DNA from: Rhizobium sp. 16-449-1b
GTDB taxonomy: Bacteria; Pseudomonadota; Alphaproteobacteria; Rhizobiales; Rhizobiaceae
Direction: 5' to 3'
DNA length: 64,000 nucleotides
Assembly: GCF_017741935.1 (NCBI RefSeq)
Contig: NZ_JAGHMH010000018.1
Coordinates: 124,001-188,000 of the forward strand
The translations under genes and the position numbers were made by a program. Under the pieces are notes generated by a model. That model saw nothing but the letters and a program-made list of their open reading frames with translations, searched no databases and had not been told where the DNA came from. Positions within the stretch are counted from its first letter, which is position 1, and the number at the start of each line of letters is the position of its first letter. Below, piece by piece: positions 16,538-24,877 of this stretch.

Positions 16538-18184
16538 ATGGAATCCACAATCGTCATGATCAACCTGTTCGGCGCCGTAGCCCTGCTGCTGTTCGGCCTG
16601 TCGCAGGTGAAGGATGGCGTATCGCGCGCTTTCGGCGCGCGGCTTAGGACCGGGCTTGCATCTGGCACCAAGAGTGGCCTGCGCTCCTTCGTCTCCGGTT
16701 TCGTTGCCACCATCGCGCTGCAGAGCTCCACCGCGACCGCCCTGATGGTCGCCTCCTTCGTCGAGCGCGAGCTGGTCAAGCCGCGCATGGCGCAGATCGT
16801 GCTTCTGGGCGCCAATGTCGGCACCGCCGTGACGGCCTGGATCGTCGCGACCGGCATCGAGTGGCTGTCGCCGCTGGTCATCCTCGCGGGCATCGTGCTT
16901 TATCGCGGCGGCTCGACCTCGCGCCAGGGCGGCGGTCAGGCGCTGATCGGCATCGGCCTCATGCTGCTGTCGCTGCACCTCTTGAGCAGCGCCACCGAGC
17001 CGATGCGCCAGTCGCCGGCACTCTCGGCCTTCATCGGCCTGCTCGACAATGCCTGGCCGGTGGCGCTCGCCTTTTCGGCCTGCATCGCTTTCATCTCCTC
17101 CTCCAGCCTCGCCGCCGTCGTCCTCATCCTGTCGCTCGCCTCGACAGGCATCCTGTCGGCCGGACTTGTCATCGTTCTGGTGCTCGGCGCCAATCTCGGC
17201 GGCGCCATCCCGCCCGTCATCGCCTCGCTTTACGGCCCCGCCTCGGTCAAGCGCGTCACGCTGGGCAATCTCATCGTGCGCGCCATCGGCTGCCTGATCG
17301 CGCTGCCGCTCGCCGGCTTCGGCGCCGATCTCCTGGAAACCCTGCCGCTGTCGCCAGCCAAGCTGCCGGTCGATGCCCACCTCGGCTTCAACCTCCTGCT
17401 CGCGGCTCTCGCCTGGCCCTTCTCGCGGCTGCTGTCGCGCCTGATGTTGAAGCTTGTGCCCGAGGACGAGCAGGCCGACAACGCGCCGCGCTATCTCGAT
17501 CCGCAGGAGCTCTCGACGCCGGTCGTGGCGCTCGCCAGCGCCACCCGCGAAGTGCTTGGCGTCGGCGACCTGATCGAGCGCATGCTGCAACGCGCGGCCG
17601 ACGCCTTCGAGCGCAACAACATGTCGAAGCTGACGGAGATCGCGAGCCTCGAAAAGCGCGTCGACAGCCTGCAGCAGGAGGTGAAGATCTACCTCTCCAA
17701 GCTCGGCCGCGGCGGACTCAGCGAAGAGGACGGACGCCGCTCCATCGTCATCATCGACTACGCCATCAATCTCGAGCATATCGGCGACATCATCGAAAAG
17801 GGCCTGCTGCCGCAGGTCGCCAAGAAGGTGTCGCTCGGCCTGAAATTCTCCGAGGACGGCTACGAGGAACTCAGCAAGCTCTTCCACCTGACGCTGGAGA
17901 ATCTCCGCATCGCCCAGACGATCTTCGTCACCCGCGATTTCAATCTCGCCCGGCAACTGATGGAAGTGAAGGTGGAAGTGCGCCGCATGGAGAAGCAATC
18001 CTCCGAGCGCCATCTGGAACGCCTGCGCGACGGTCGTGCCGACAGCCTGCAGACGAGCTCGCTGCATCTCGACATGCTGCGCGACCTGAAGCGCATCAAC
18101 GCCCATATCGTCTCGGTCGCGCATCCGATCCTGGATGAAAGCGGCCTCCTGATCGAAAGCCGCCTGCGCGACGCCGCCGAGTAA
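16538..18184 (+). CDS. Na/Pi cotransporter family protein with C-terminal PhoU-like domain
   Basis: This codes for 548 residues. The membrane part (about 1-310) holds two inverted Na/Pi-cotransporter repeats, each with the signature QSS-type segment: LQSSTATALMVASF in the first and AFISSSSLAAVV in the second. The C-terminal 200 residues are helical and resemble PhoU, as in NptA-like and YjbB-like proteins, with IDYAINLEHIGDIIE as the helix-bundle signature. The likely role is phosphate transport, or efflux when phosphate is in excess. The gene stands alone and converges with a short unknown gene 3 bases after its stop. No Pho box was recognised upstream. Confidence 0.9.
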   Translation: MESTIVMINLFGAVALLLFGLSQVKDGVSRAFGARLRTGLASGTKSGLRSFVSGFVATIALQSSTATALMVASFVERELVKPRMAQIVLLGANVGTAVTAWIVATGIEWLSPLVILAGIVLYRGGSTSRQGGGQALIGIGLMLLSLHLLSSATEPMRQSPALSAFIGLLDNAWPVALAFSACIAFISSSSLAAVVLILSLASTGILSAGLVIVLVLGANLGGAIPPVIASLYGPASVKRVTLGNLIVRAIGCLIALPLAGFGADLLETLPLSPAKLPVDAHLGFNLLLAALAWPFSRLLSRLMLKLVPEDEQADNAPRYLDPQELSTPVVALASATREVLGVGDLIERMLQRAADAFERNNMSKLTEIASLEKRVDSLQQEVKIYLSKLGRGGLSEEDGRRSIVIIDYAINLEHIGDIIEKGLLPQVAKKVSLGLKFSEDGYEELSKLFHLTLENLRIAQTIFVTRDFNLARQLMEVKVEVRRMEKQSSERHLERLRDGRADSLQTSSLHLDMLRDLKRINAHIVSVAHPILDESGLLIESRLRDAAE

Positions 18185-18187
18185 GCC

Positions 18188-18448
18188 TCAATCGGCCGAT
18201 GGCAGACGCCGCATGGTGAACTCGATCTGGTCGCCGTCGAGCTGCCGCCAGCTCTCGACCTCGGTCCAGTAGGCAGCCTTGGGATATTCGTCGAACCACT
18301 CGCGGGCCTTGGCGCGCGCATCGAGCAGCGCCAGGCAATAGGTCTGCCGCACGAACCGGTCGTTCTTGCGCGGCGTGCCCTCGGCCCGGTGCTTGGCAAT
18401 CCTTCGTTTCAAGCCGTCAAATGACGGCGGTCCTGGGATCTTCGTCAT
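18188..18448 (-). CDS. Small conserved protein of unknown function
   Basis: This codes for 86 residues, starting MTKIPGPPSFDGLKRR. It is basic at the N-terminus, helical in the centre (LALLDARAKAREWFDEYP) and ends with a short strand-rich part. No catalytic motif, signal peptide or membrane segment is seen. Codon use matches the surrounding genes. It lies in a compact position three bases from the stop of the Na/Pi cotransporter and divergent from hemF, with about 175 bases for the shared promoter region. It is probably a real gene of limited taxonomic spread. Confidence 0.65.
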   Translation of the reverse strand: MTKIPGPPSFDGLKRRIAKHRAEGTPRKNDRFVRQTYCLALLDARAKAREWFDEYPKAAYWTEVESWRQLDGDQIEFTMRRLPSAD

Positions 18449-18623
18449 ACAACCTACCTCTAATGGAAAGGTAGTATCGACGCCGGAATATTGCGAGTCG
18501 AATCTGAAGCCTGCTCACCAACACCGTTGGGCTGTTGGCGCTATGCCAAACGACCTGCTATCAGGGGCGATTGAAGCGGGGATGACTCGAATTTTGCCCG
18601 CGCGCGTACCGGAGACGACGACT

Positions 18624-19538
18624 ATGGAACGACCCGAACTTCCGATCGGCCTGCCCGCGGATATCGAGGACAAGAAGGAGATGGCCCGCACCTGGTTCGA
18701 GGGCCTGCGCGACCAGATCTGCGCCTCTTTCGAAGCGATCGAGGATGAGCTCGCAGGACCGCTTTCCGATCGTCAGCCCGGCCGCTTCGTCGCCAAGGAT
18801 TGGAAGCGAGAGAACGGCGCCGGCGGTGGCGGACGTATGTCGATGATGGAAGGCCGCGTCTTCGAAAAGGTCGGCGTCCACACCTCCACCGTCTATGGCG
18901 AATTCAGCGCCGACCTGCGCGCCCAGATGCCCGGCGCCAAGGACGATCCGCGCTTCTGGGCCTCCGGCATCTCGCTGATCGCCCACCCCGTGAACCCCAA
19001 CGTCCCCGCCGTGCACATGAACACCCGCATGGTGGTCACCTCCAGCCGCTGGTTCGGCGGCGGCGCCGATCTGACGCCGGTGCTCGACCGCCGGCGCACC
19101 CAGGAAGACGACGACACAAGACTGTTCCACAAGGCGATGGAGATCGCCTGCCGCAGCCACGCCGGCGTCGCCGATTACGACGCCTACAAGAAGTGGTGCG
19201 ACGAATACTTCTTCCTCAAGCACCGCAACGAGTCGCGTGGCGTCGGCGGCATCTTCTACGACTGGCTGCATTCGAACGAGGAAGCGGGCGGCTGGAGCGC
19301 CGATTTCGCCTTCACCCGCGATGTCGGCCGCGCCTTTGCGATGGTTTATCCACGGATTGTTCGCTCCAACTTCAATAAACAGTGGACAGAACAAGATCGT
19401 GAAGAACAATTGATTCGCCGTGGGCGATATGTCGAGTTCAATCTGCTATATGACCGGGGAACGATCTTCGGCTTGAAAACGGGTGGGAATGTCGAGTCCA
19501 TTCTCTCATCGCTACCCCCCGCCGTTCGCTGGCCGTAA
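18624..19538 (+). CDS. hemF: Oxygen-dependent coproporphyrinogen III oxidase
   Basis: The ATG at 18624 gives 304 residues, the usual HemF length. Conserved blocks are seen in order: NGAGGGGRMSMMEGRVFEK at the start of the fold, NPNVPAVHMNTR, the SSRWFGGGADLTP block and GRYVEFNLLYDRGT near the end. The enzyme oxidatively decarboxylates coproporphyrinogen III to protoporphyrinogen IX using O2, in heme biosynthesis. It acts in the cytoplasm as a homodimer. No FNR/FixK box (TTGAT-N4-ATCAA) was found upstream, consistent with use under aerobic conditions. The last third uses slightly less GC-rich codons than the rest but remains in frame throughout. Confidence 0.96.
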   Translation: MERPELPIGLPADIEDKKEMARTWFEGLRDQICASFEAIEDELAGPLSDRQPGRFVAKDWKRENGAGGGGRMSMMEGRVFEKVGVHTSTVYGEFSADLRAQMPGAKDDPRFWASGISLIAHPVNPNVPAVHMNTRMVVTSSRWFGGGADLTPVLDRRRTQEDDDTRLFHKAMEIACRSHAGVADYDAYKKWCDEYFFLKHRNESRGVGGIFYDWLHSNEEAGGWSADFAFTRDVGRAFAMVYPRIVRSNFNKQWTEQDREEQLIRRGRYVEFNLLYDRGTIFGLKTGGNVESILSSLPPAVRWP

Positions 19539-19640
19539 CTGGGAGGAAAGATCGGTAAACTGCGTGTGAGAGGCTTTTAATAAGCGGACCGGATACCCAT
19601 TTCATAGATGTACGCGTTCAACAATCGGAGGAGGATTGTC

Positions 19641-19901
19641 ATGACGATACAGAGTGGAACACCGGCGACGGCAGGTGCTCAACAGCCACCCCGCCCGATC
19701 GATACGCCCGAACTGCTGAACAGGCTGGCCGAAGCGTTGAAAGCCAAGAGCGGTTCCGATCTGCCCCTTTCCTGCTTTGTGGAACAGGTCAAGCTTCAAC
19801 TCGCCGGCGGCCTGTCCGCCGAGGAGCTGTCGCGCCGCACCAAGGGCCAGAACAACAGCGCCCACACGGATTGCTACCGCGCATGGGCGATGCCCGAGTA
19901 A
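19641..19901 (+). CDS. Small protein of unknown function
   Basis: This codes for 86 residues from the ATG at 19641, chosen because GGAGGAGG lies at the right distance upstream; an ATG 33 bases earlier has no such site. The N-terminal 20 residues are rich in Ala, Pro and Gln and probably disordered. The rest is helical (TPELLNRLAEALK and LSCFVEQVKLQLAGGLSAEELSRR). It contains two cysteines. No known domain is recognised. The neighbouring small DUF1059 gene lies 153 bases downstream on the same strand. Confidence 0.65.
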   Translation: MTIQSGTPATAGAQQPPRPIDTPELLNRLAEALKAKSGSDLPLSCFVEQVKLQLAGGLSAEELSRRTKGQNNSAHTDCYRAWAMPE

Positions 19902-20054
19902 TCGGGCTCACCGTCCGGGGAACGGACACATCGACGATCGCGTGAAACATGCGATCCCTACGGCCGGTGCGACAACCGGCCGGAACCTTCCCGTCCCTGG
20001 AGCATTCCCACAAAACGCATAAGCGTCATTGAGAACTCAAGTCAGGAGGAGACG

Positions 20055-20240
20055 ATGAGACTTTTCGAATGTGGAACGCTGGTCCCCGGATGCAGCTGGC
20101 ACACACGCGCAAGTGACGACGCCGAAGTCGTGCGCCGCGCCGTCGATCATATGAAATCCGCGCATGGCGAAACCATCATCCGCGAGAACATGGTCGACAA
20201 CATCAAGGCCCGCATCCGCAACGAAGCGAACGCGGCCTGA
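20055..20240 (+). CDS. DUF1059 domain protein
   Basis: This 61-residue protein spans a single DUF1059 domain. The cysteine pair at the N-terminus, FECGTLVPGCSWHTRA, followed by VVRRAVDHMKSAHG, is the usual pattern of this small-protein family, which is widespread in bacteria and has no fixed function. The CxxxxxxC plus later His residues would fit a small metal-binding fold, but this is inference. A strong ribosome-binding site (AGGAGGAG) sits about five bases ahead of the ATG. Its stop codon directly abuts the stop of cca on the other strand. Confidence 0.85.
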   Translation: MRLFECGTLVPGCSWHTRASDDAEVVRRAVDHMKSAHGETIIRENMVDNIKARIRNEANAA

Positions 20241-21494
20241 TCATTTAACGCGATCAGAAAGCCGGGCGAGCAACGTCGCCCGGTCGGAGGCGAAGTTTTC
20301 CTCCACCCACTGATTTTCCAGCGCGGCCAGCGTCTCCCCGACCTGCCGGCCCGACGGAATACCTGCCGCCATCACATCCCCGCCATTCACAGGAAAGCTC
20401 GGCTTCACCCATGCATTGGCGTGATCAAGCAGCTTGTTCAGCCGCGCCGATCGCGCCATCTCCGCCATGTCACCTTCGGCCTTCCCCCGCGCCACCGCGA
20501 GCGTCAGCTTCAGCCGTGTGATGATCCCCTCGGCGCCGTTGCGATAAAGCAGCCGGTCGAAGGCCGCCATCGACATCTCGTCATTGATGGGCGCCGCGTT
20601 CGCCCAGGCCTTGAAAACCGCCGCTTCCGCATTGGCAAGTTTCAGCCGCGCCGCCATCGCCTCCAGCCGCTTGGCGTCGGGCGGCACGATCGCGGCCAGC
20701 CTCAGCAGCGGATCCGGTGTCCAACCGAGCGCCTTTTCGGTCGCGATCAGCGCCGGGATTGCATCGATGCCCCACTTTTCCGTTTCCGGCAGGATTTCCG
20801 TGAGCGCGCCCACCGTACGCATCCACAACAGCGCGCGCCCCGGATCTTCCGCCGACAGCAGCTTGCGCATCTCCGACCACACCCGTTCGGCCGACAGCGT
20901 CGCGAGCTTGGAACGGGCAGCAGCGGCCGCCCGCAACCCATCCGCATCCGGCCGCCCAGAGCCGTAATAGGCAAAGAAGCGGAAGAAGCGCAGAATGCGC
21001 AGATAGTCTTCCTTGATCCTGGTCGCCGCATCGCCGATGAAGCGGATGTTGCGCTTTTCGATATCGGCAAGCCCGCCGACGAGATCGACCACCTCGCCGC
21101 TCTCGCCCACATAAAGCGCGTTGATCGTAAGGTCGCGCCGCTCGGCATCCGTCTGCCAGTCCGTGCTGAACGCCACCGTAGCCCGACGCCCGTCGGTCTC
21201 GACATCGGCGCGCAGCGTCGTCACTTCGAACGGCTTGCGGTCGATGACGAGCGTCACCGTGCCATGCTCGACACCCGTCGGCACGGCCTTGATCCCCGCT
21301 TCCTTCGCGCGCTCGATCACCACATCAGGCGTCAGCGTCGTCGCCACGTCGATATCGCTGACAGCAAGCCCCATCAGGCTGTTGCGCACGGCGCCACCCA
21401 CCACGCGCCCCTCGCCGCCATCGGCATTCAGCAGCGAGAAAACGCGCTTCAGCGCCGGGTCGTTGAACCATGCTTCGTGAGCAAGGTTGGTCAT
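20241..21494 (-). CDS. cca: CCA tRNA nucleotidyltransferase / poly(A) polymerase family protein
   Basis: This codes for 417 residues of the class II nucleotidyltransferase superfamily. The head domain has GGAVRNSLMG (33-42) and the catalytic aspartates in DID (47-49), followed by RRDLTINAL, which starts the nucleotide-selection neck. The C-terminal half is helical body and tail. The enzyme adds or repairs the 3' CCA of tRNAs. The active-site motif is usually GGxVRD; here the last position is Asn, a change that also occurs in relatives. It overlaps the stop of the Nudix gene by 4 bases and is the third gene of a compact operon. Confidence 0.92.
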   Translation of the reverse strand: MTNLAHEAWFNDPALKRVFSLLNADGGEGRVVGGAVRNSLMGLAVSDIDVATTLTPDVVIERAKEAGIKAVPTGVEHGTVTLVIDRKPFEVTTLRADVETDGRRATVAFSTDWQTDAERRDLTINALYVGESGEVVDLVGGLADIEKRNIRFIGDAATRIKEDYLRILRFFRFFAYYGSGRPDADGLRAAAAARSKLATLSAERVWSEMRKLLSAEDPGRALLWMRTVGALTEILPETEKWGIDAIPALIATEKALGWTPDPLLRLAAIVPPDAKRLEAMAARLKLANAEAAVFKAWANAAPINDEMSMAAFDRLLYRNGAEGIITRLKLTLAVARGKAEGDMAEMARSARLNKLLDHANAWVKPSFPVNGGDVMAAGIPSGRQVGETLAALENQWVEENFASDRATLLARLSDRVK

Positions 21495-22141
21495 GCGTAG
21501 AGCCTTTCGTAAAGCGTGCGGACAATGCCCGCGGTGATGCCCCAGATCATTCTGGTTTCATAGGGCATGCGATAGAAATGTCGGTCGAGCCCGTCGATCA
21601 TGCGCTTGTCGCGAATGTGATTGCCGGGCGCCATCAGGAAGGAGAGCGGCACCTCGAAGACGTCGTCGACCTCATCGGGATTGAGCGTGAGATCAAAGCC
21701 GGGCTGCACCACCGCCAGCACGGGCGTGATCCGAAACCCCGTAGAGGCCAGATAAACAGGCAGCCGCGCCACCGTCTCGACGAACGAACCCTTCAGCCCG
21801 ATCTCCTCGTCGGCCTCGCGGACGGCGGCCTGCTCCGGCGTCTCGTCCGCGCCATCGATCTTGCCGCCGGGAAAGGCGATCTGGCCGGAATGCTCGCGCA
21901 GCGTCGAGGTGCGCAGCGTGAAGATCACCCGCGCCTCGTCGCCGTCATCGATGACAGGCACCAGCACGGCTGCGTCCCTGAGCTTGAAGGTCTCCACCTT
22001 GGCGACGATCTCGGGGTTCAGGATATGATCGCCATGCTCGCGCCACGACAGATCGACCGGCCCGCCCATCTGGTGCATCGCCCGGCGTCTGAATTCGGCT
22101 GCGGAATAAAGCGCGCCGTCTCTGGTCTGGACCTCGATCAT
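21491..22141 (-). CDS. Nudix hydrolase, CoA pyrophosphatase type
   Basis: The protein has 216 residues. The Nudix box is intact, from GGKIDGADE to READEEIGL, preceded by LREHSGQIAFPGG, the motif that marks the CoA pyrophosphatase subgroup (NudL/PCD1-like). The enzyme would cleave CoA to phosphopantetheine and 3',5'-ADP. It overlaps both neighbours by 4 bases, with DUF1285 upstream and cca downstream. Starts and stops overlap as ATGA, so the three genes should be translated in a coupled way. The C-terminal part, ending in IWGITAGIVRTLYERL, is also typical of the group. Confidence 0.92.
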   Translation of the reverse strand: MIEVQTRDGALYSAAEFRRRAMHQMGGPVDLSWREHGDHILNPEIVAKVETFKLRDAAVLVPVIDDGDEARVIFTLRTSTLREHSGQIAFPGGKIDGADETPEQAAVREADEEIGLKGSFVETVARLPVYLASTGFRITPVLAVVQPGFDLTLNPDEVDDVFEVPLSFLMAPGNHIRDKRMIDGLDRHFYRMPYETRMIWGITAGIVRTLYERLYA

Positions 22142-22761
22142 CGCGACAGCGCATCCAGTTCAGCCGCCGGCATCACGGGAAAGGTCTCGCCGTCCGAGCG
22201 CAGACAGAACATAGGGACGCCATCGACATCAACAGTCTCGCCGAGCTCCACGAGTTGATACATCACAGCCCGCGACACCAGCGCCTCCAGCCGACCGCGC
22301 ACATGCAGGTATGGCTTCAACTCATTGTTATCGCCGTGGATGACAAACCTGATCGGATGCGCCTTGCCAGCCTCGACGACATCGCCGACATTGGTGCGAA
22401 AGGTCAGCACCGCCTGCCCGTCCCTGACGGAGGCGTTCATCTCGACAGCGAGGAACGGCGCATCGACGATCCGGATACCGACTTTTTCCACAGGAGTTAC
22501 GAGGTATGTCTTGCCATCCTCATCCTTGCGCAGAACCGTGGAAAACAGCCGTACCAGCGGCGCCCGGCCGATCGGCGTCCCCATGTAGAACCACGTCCCG
22601 TCGGCGCGGATCTCCATGTCGATATCGCCGCAGAACGGCGGATTCCATTTCTCGACGGGCGGAAGACCGCGTTTCGCATCGCCACCATCGCCCGCGGCGC
22701 GCGAAATCAGCGCGGCCAAATCCGCGGCATCGGTCGCTGCCTTGATCTCTTCGGTTGCCAT
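22138..22761 (-). CDS. DUF1285 domain protein
   Basis: This codes for 207 residues and is the first gene of the DUF1285 - Nudix - cca operon. The conserved DUF1285 features are visible: PPVEKWNPPFCGDIDM near residue 35, DGTWFYMGTPIGR, and VEKVGIRIVDAPFLAVEM in the centre. Family members are short beta-rich cytoplasmic proteins of unknown role that occur in alpha- and gammaproteobacteria. The start ATG at 22761 lies 162 bases from the divergent moxR start, so the two operons share an upstream region. Confidence 0.88.
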   Translation of the reverse strand: MATEEIKAATDAADLAALISRAAGDGGDAKRGLPPVEKWNPPFCGDIDMEIRADGTWFYMGTPIGRAPLVRLFSTVLRKDEDGKTYLVTPVEKVGIRIVDAPFLAVEMNASVRDGQAVLTFRTNVGDVVEAGKAHPIRFVIHGDNNELKPYLHVRGRLEALVSRAVMYQLVELGETVDVDGVPMFCLRSDGETFPVMPAAELDALSR

Positions 22762-22923
22762 TGTTCCGTCTCTGTTTGCACTTAACGCAGGAATGTCACG
22801 AGATAGTCATTCGAAACGAACTTGTCAGCCCGCAACATCTTCATAACTCTATCGGGTATGAGGCACACGTGTAAAAGTCCGACGATTCGCGACGAATGAG
22901 ATCAGCCGCTGGAGAGATGCCTG

Positions 22924-23934
22924 ATGGGTATGATGAAGACCGAAGCCCCCCTCGATGAAAAGGCGATCGTCGCCGCAGCAGAAAAAGCGCTTGCCGATAT
23001 CGCCACAGTGAGGAGCGAGGTCTCCAAGGTGATCTTCGGCCAGGAGAGCGTCGTCGAAAACACGTTGCTTGCCGTGCTCTCGGGCGGCCATGCCCTGCTC
23101 GTCGGCGTCCCCGGCCTTGCCAAGACCAAGCTGGTCACCACGCTCGGCGAAGTGCTCGGCCTCGGCGCCAACCGCATCCAGTTCACGCCCGACCTGATGC
23201 CATCCGATATCCTCGGCTCCGAAGTGATGGACCAGGACGAGACCGGCCGCCGCTCCTTCCGCTTCGTCAAGGGTCCCGTCTTCGCCCAGCTGCTGATGGC
23301 CGACGAAATCAACCGCGCCTCGCCGCGCACCCAATCGGCGCTGCTGCAGTCGATGCAGGAGTATCACATCACGGTCGCCGGCCAACGCTACGACCTGCCA
23401 ACGCCCTTCCACGTTCTCGCCACCCAGAACCCGCTGGAGCAGGAAGGCACCTACCCGCTTCCCGAGGCACAGCTTGACCGCTTCCTCATGCAGGTCGATG
23501 TCAACTACCCCGAACTCGCCGCCGAACGGCAGATCCTGCTCGACACCACGGGCCTTGTCGAAACCAAGCCGCAGGCCGTCCTGAGCGCCGAACGCCTGAT
23601 CGAGATCCAGACACTGATCCGCCAGATGCCGGTCAGCGACAAGGTGGTCGACGGCATCCTGGCGCTCGTCCGCTCCGCCCGCCCCGGCCAAGGCAACGCC
23701 GCCACCGACAAGAACGTCGCCTGGGGCCCTGGCCCGCGCGCCGGCCAGGCAATGATGCTGTGCGCCCGCGCCCGCGCGCTCTATGAAGGCCGCCTCGCCC
23801 CGTCGCTCGACGATGTCCACGCGCTGGCCGAACCCGTGCTGCAGCACCGCATGGCGCTGACCTTCGCCGCCCGTGCCGAGGGCATGTCGGTGCGTGACGT
23901 GATCGCCGGGCTGGTGAAGCAGGCCAAGGGCTAA
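22924..23934 (+). CDS. MoxR-type AAA+ ATPase
   Basis: This codes for 336 residues. An AAA+ domain has Walker A GVPGLAKT (61-68), Walker B LLMADE (123-128) and the sensor in ATQNP (166-170), followed by the MoxR signature EGTYPLPEAQLDRFLM. MoxR ATPases act with von Willebrand factor A-domain proteins as chaperones that insert metals or assemble envelope complexes. A ribosome-binding site GGAGAG lies about 8 bases ahead of the start. It is the first gene of a four-gene operon with a DUF58 protein and two very large membrane-anchored proteins. A gap of 22 bases leads to the DUF58 gene. Confidence 0.95.
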   Translation: MGMMKTEAPLDEKAIVAAAEKALADIATVRSEVSKVIFGQESVVENTLLAVLSGGHALLVGVPGLAKTKLVTTLGEVLGLGANRIQFTPDLMPSDILGSEVMDQDETGRRSFRFVKGPVFAQLLMADEINRASPRTQSALLQSMQEYHITVAGQRYDLPTPFHVLATQNPLEQEGTYPLPEAQLDRFLMQVDVNYPELAAERQILLDTTGLVETKPQAVLSAERLIEIQTLIRQMPVSDKVVDGILALVRSARPGQGNAATDKNVAWGPGPRAGQAMMLCARARALYEGRLAPSLDDVHALAEPVLQHRMALTFAARAEGMSVRDVIAGLVKQAKG

Positions 23935-23956
23935 GCTCAGGAAGGAAGCCTCACGC

Positions 23957-24877
23957 GTGGCATCGATCGGACAGACCGTCACTCCGACCCCAGGCAGCGA
24001 TGCCCTTGCACGCGCAAGGCAGCGCGCCAGCCTGCTGCCGGATTGCCTCGTCGAGGCCAAGCGGATCGCCAACACCGTTATCGCCGGCTGGCATGGCCGC
24101 CGCAAGCGTGGCATCGGCGAGAATTTCTGGCAGTTCCGGCCCTATAGCGAAGGTGAGAGCCTTGCGCGCATCGACTGGCGCCGCTCGGCCCGCGACGACC
24201 ACACCTATATCCGCGACCGCGAATGGGAAGCGGCCCACACCATCTGGCTCTGGGCCGACATGTCGCCGTCGATGATGTACAAGTCGACCTTCGGCAGCGT
24301 CTCCAAGGAAAGCCGCGCATTCGTCATCATGCTGGCGCTCGCCGAAATCCTCGCCCGCTCCGGTGAACGCGTCGGCTGCCCCGGCGTGATGGAACCGATC
24401 TCCGCCCGCAACGCCGCCGAACGCCTCGCCGTCGCCCTGATGCACGCGCCGCTCACCGGTGGCCTGCCAGATACCGCCATGATCCGCGGCTCGAGCGACC
24501 TCGTGCTGATCGGCGATTTCCTCGACGATGCCGAGGCCGTGATGGCCCGCATCGGCCCGCTCGCCCGCCGTGGCCTGCGCGGCCACGTTATCGAGGTGGC
24601 CGATCCCGCCGAGGAGCTGTTTCCCTATACCGGCCGCACCGAGTTCACCGATCCCGAGACCGGCTCGAAGCTCACCTCCGGCCGTGCCGAAAACATCCGC
24701 GATGCCTATACGCGCGCCTATCTCGGCCGCCGCGATGGCCTTGGCCAGAGCCTGCGCCACCTCGGCTGGACCTTCATCAGCCATCGCACCGATCACCTCG
24801 CCTCCGAGGCGCTGGTCGCCGTCCACATGCACCTCTCGGGCATGCCCGGGAAGGCAACGCATGGAGGCCAGCTGTGA
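23957..24877 (+). CDS. DUF58 / von Willebrand factor A-like protein
   Basis: The GTG at 23957 is preceded by AGGAAGG and gives 306 residues. The DUF58 core reads RPYSEGESLARIDWRRSAR (about 62-80). Right after it comes ADMSPSM, a MIDAS-type DxSxS metal-binding motif of the vWA fold. DUF58 proteins are the usual partners of MoxR ATPases. The protein has no signal peptide or membrane segment and is likely cytoplasmic, docking at the membrane with its neighbours. Its stop overlaps the start of the next gene by 4 bases (GTGA). Confidence 0.93.
   Translation: MASIGQTVTPTPGSDALARARQRASLLPDCLVEAKRIANTVIAGWHGRRKRGIGENFWQFRPYSEGESLARIDWRRSARDDHTYIRDREWEAAHTIWLWADMSPSMMYKSTFGSVSKESRAFVIMLALAEILARSGERVGCPGVMEPISARNAAERLAVALMHAPLTGGLPDTAMIRGSSDLVLIGDFLDDAEAVMARIGPLARRGLRGHVIEVADPAEELFPYTGRTEFTDPETGSKLTSGRAENIRDAYTRAYLGRRDGLGQSLRHLGWTFISHRTDHLASEALVAVHMHLSGMPGKATHGGQL

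Noticed and set aside
16364..18124. 586-codon open frame opposite the Na/Pi cotransporter gene
   Set aside because: Low-complexity translation with many Arg, Glu, Asp and His; the sense strand has conserved transporter motifs.
18449..18623. FNR/FixK box upstream of hemF
   Set aside because: No TTGAT-N4-ATCAA match was found in the region.
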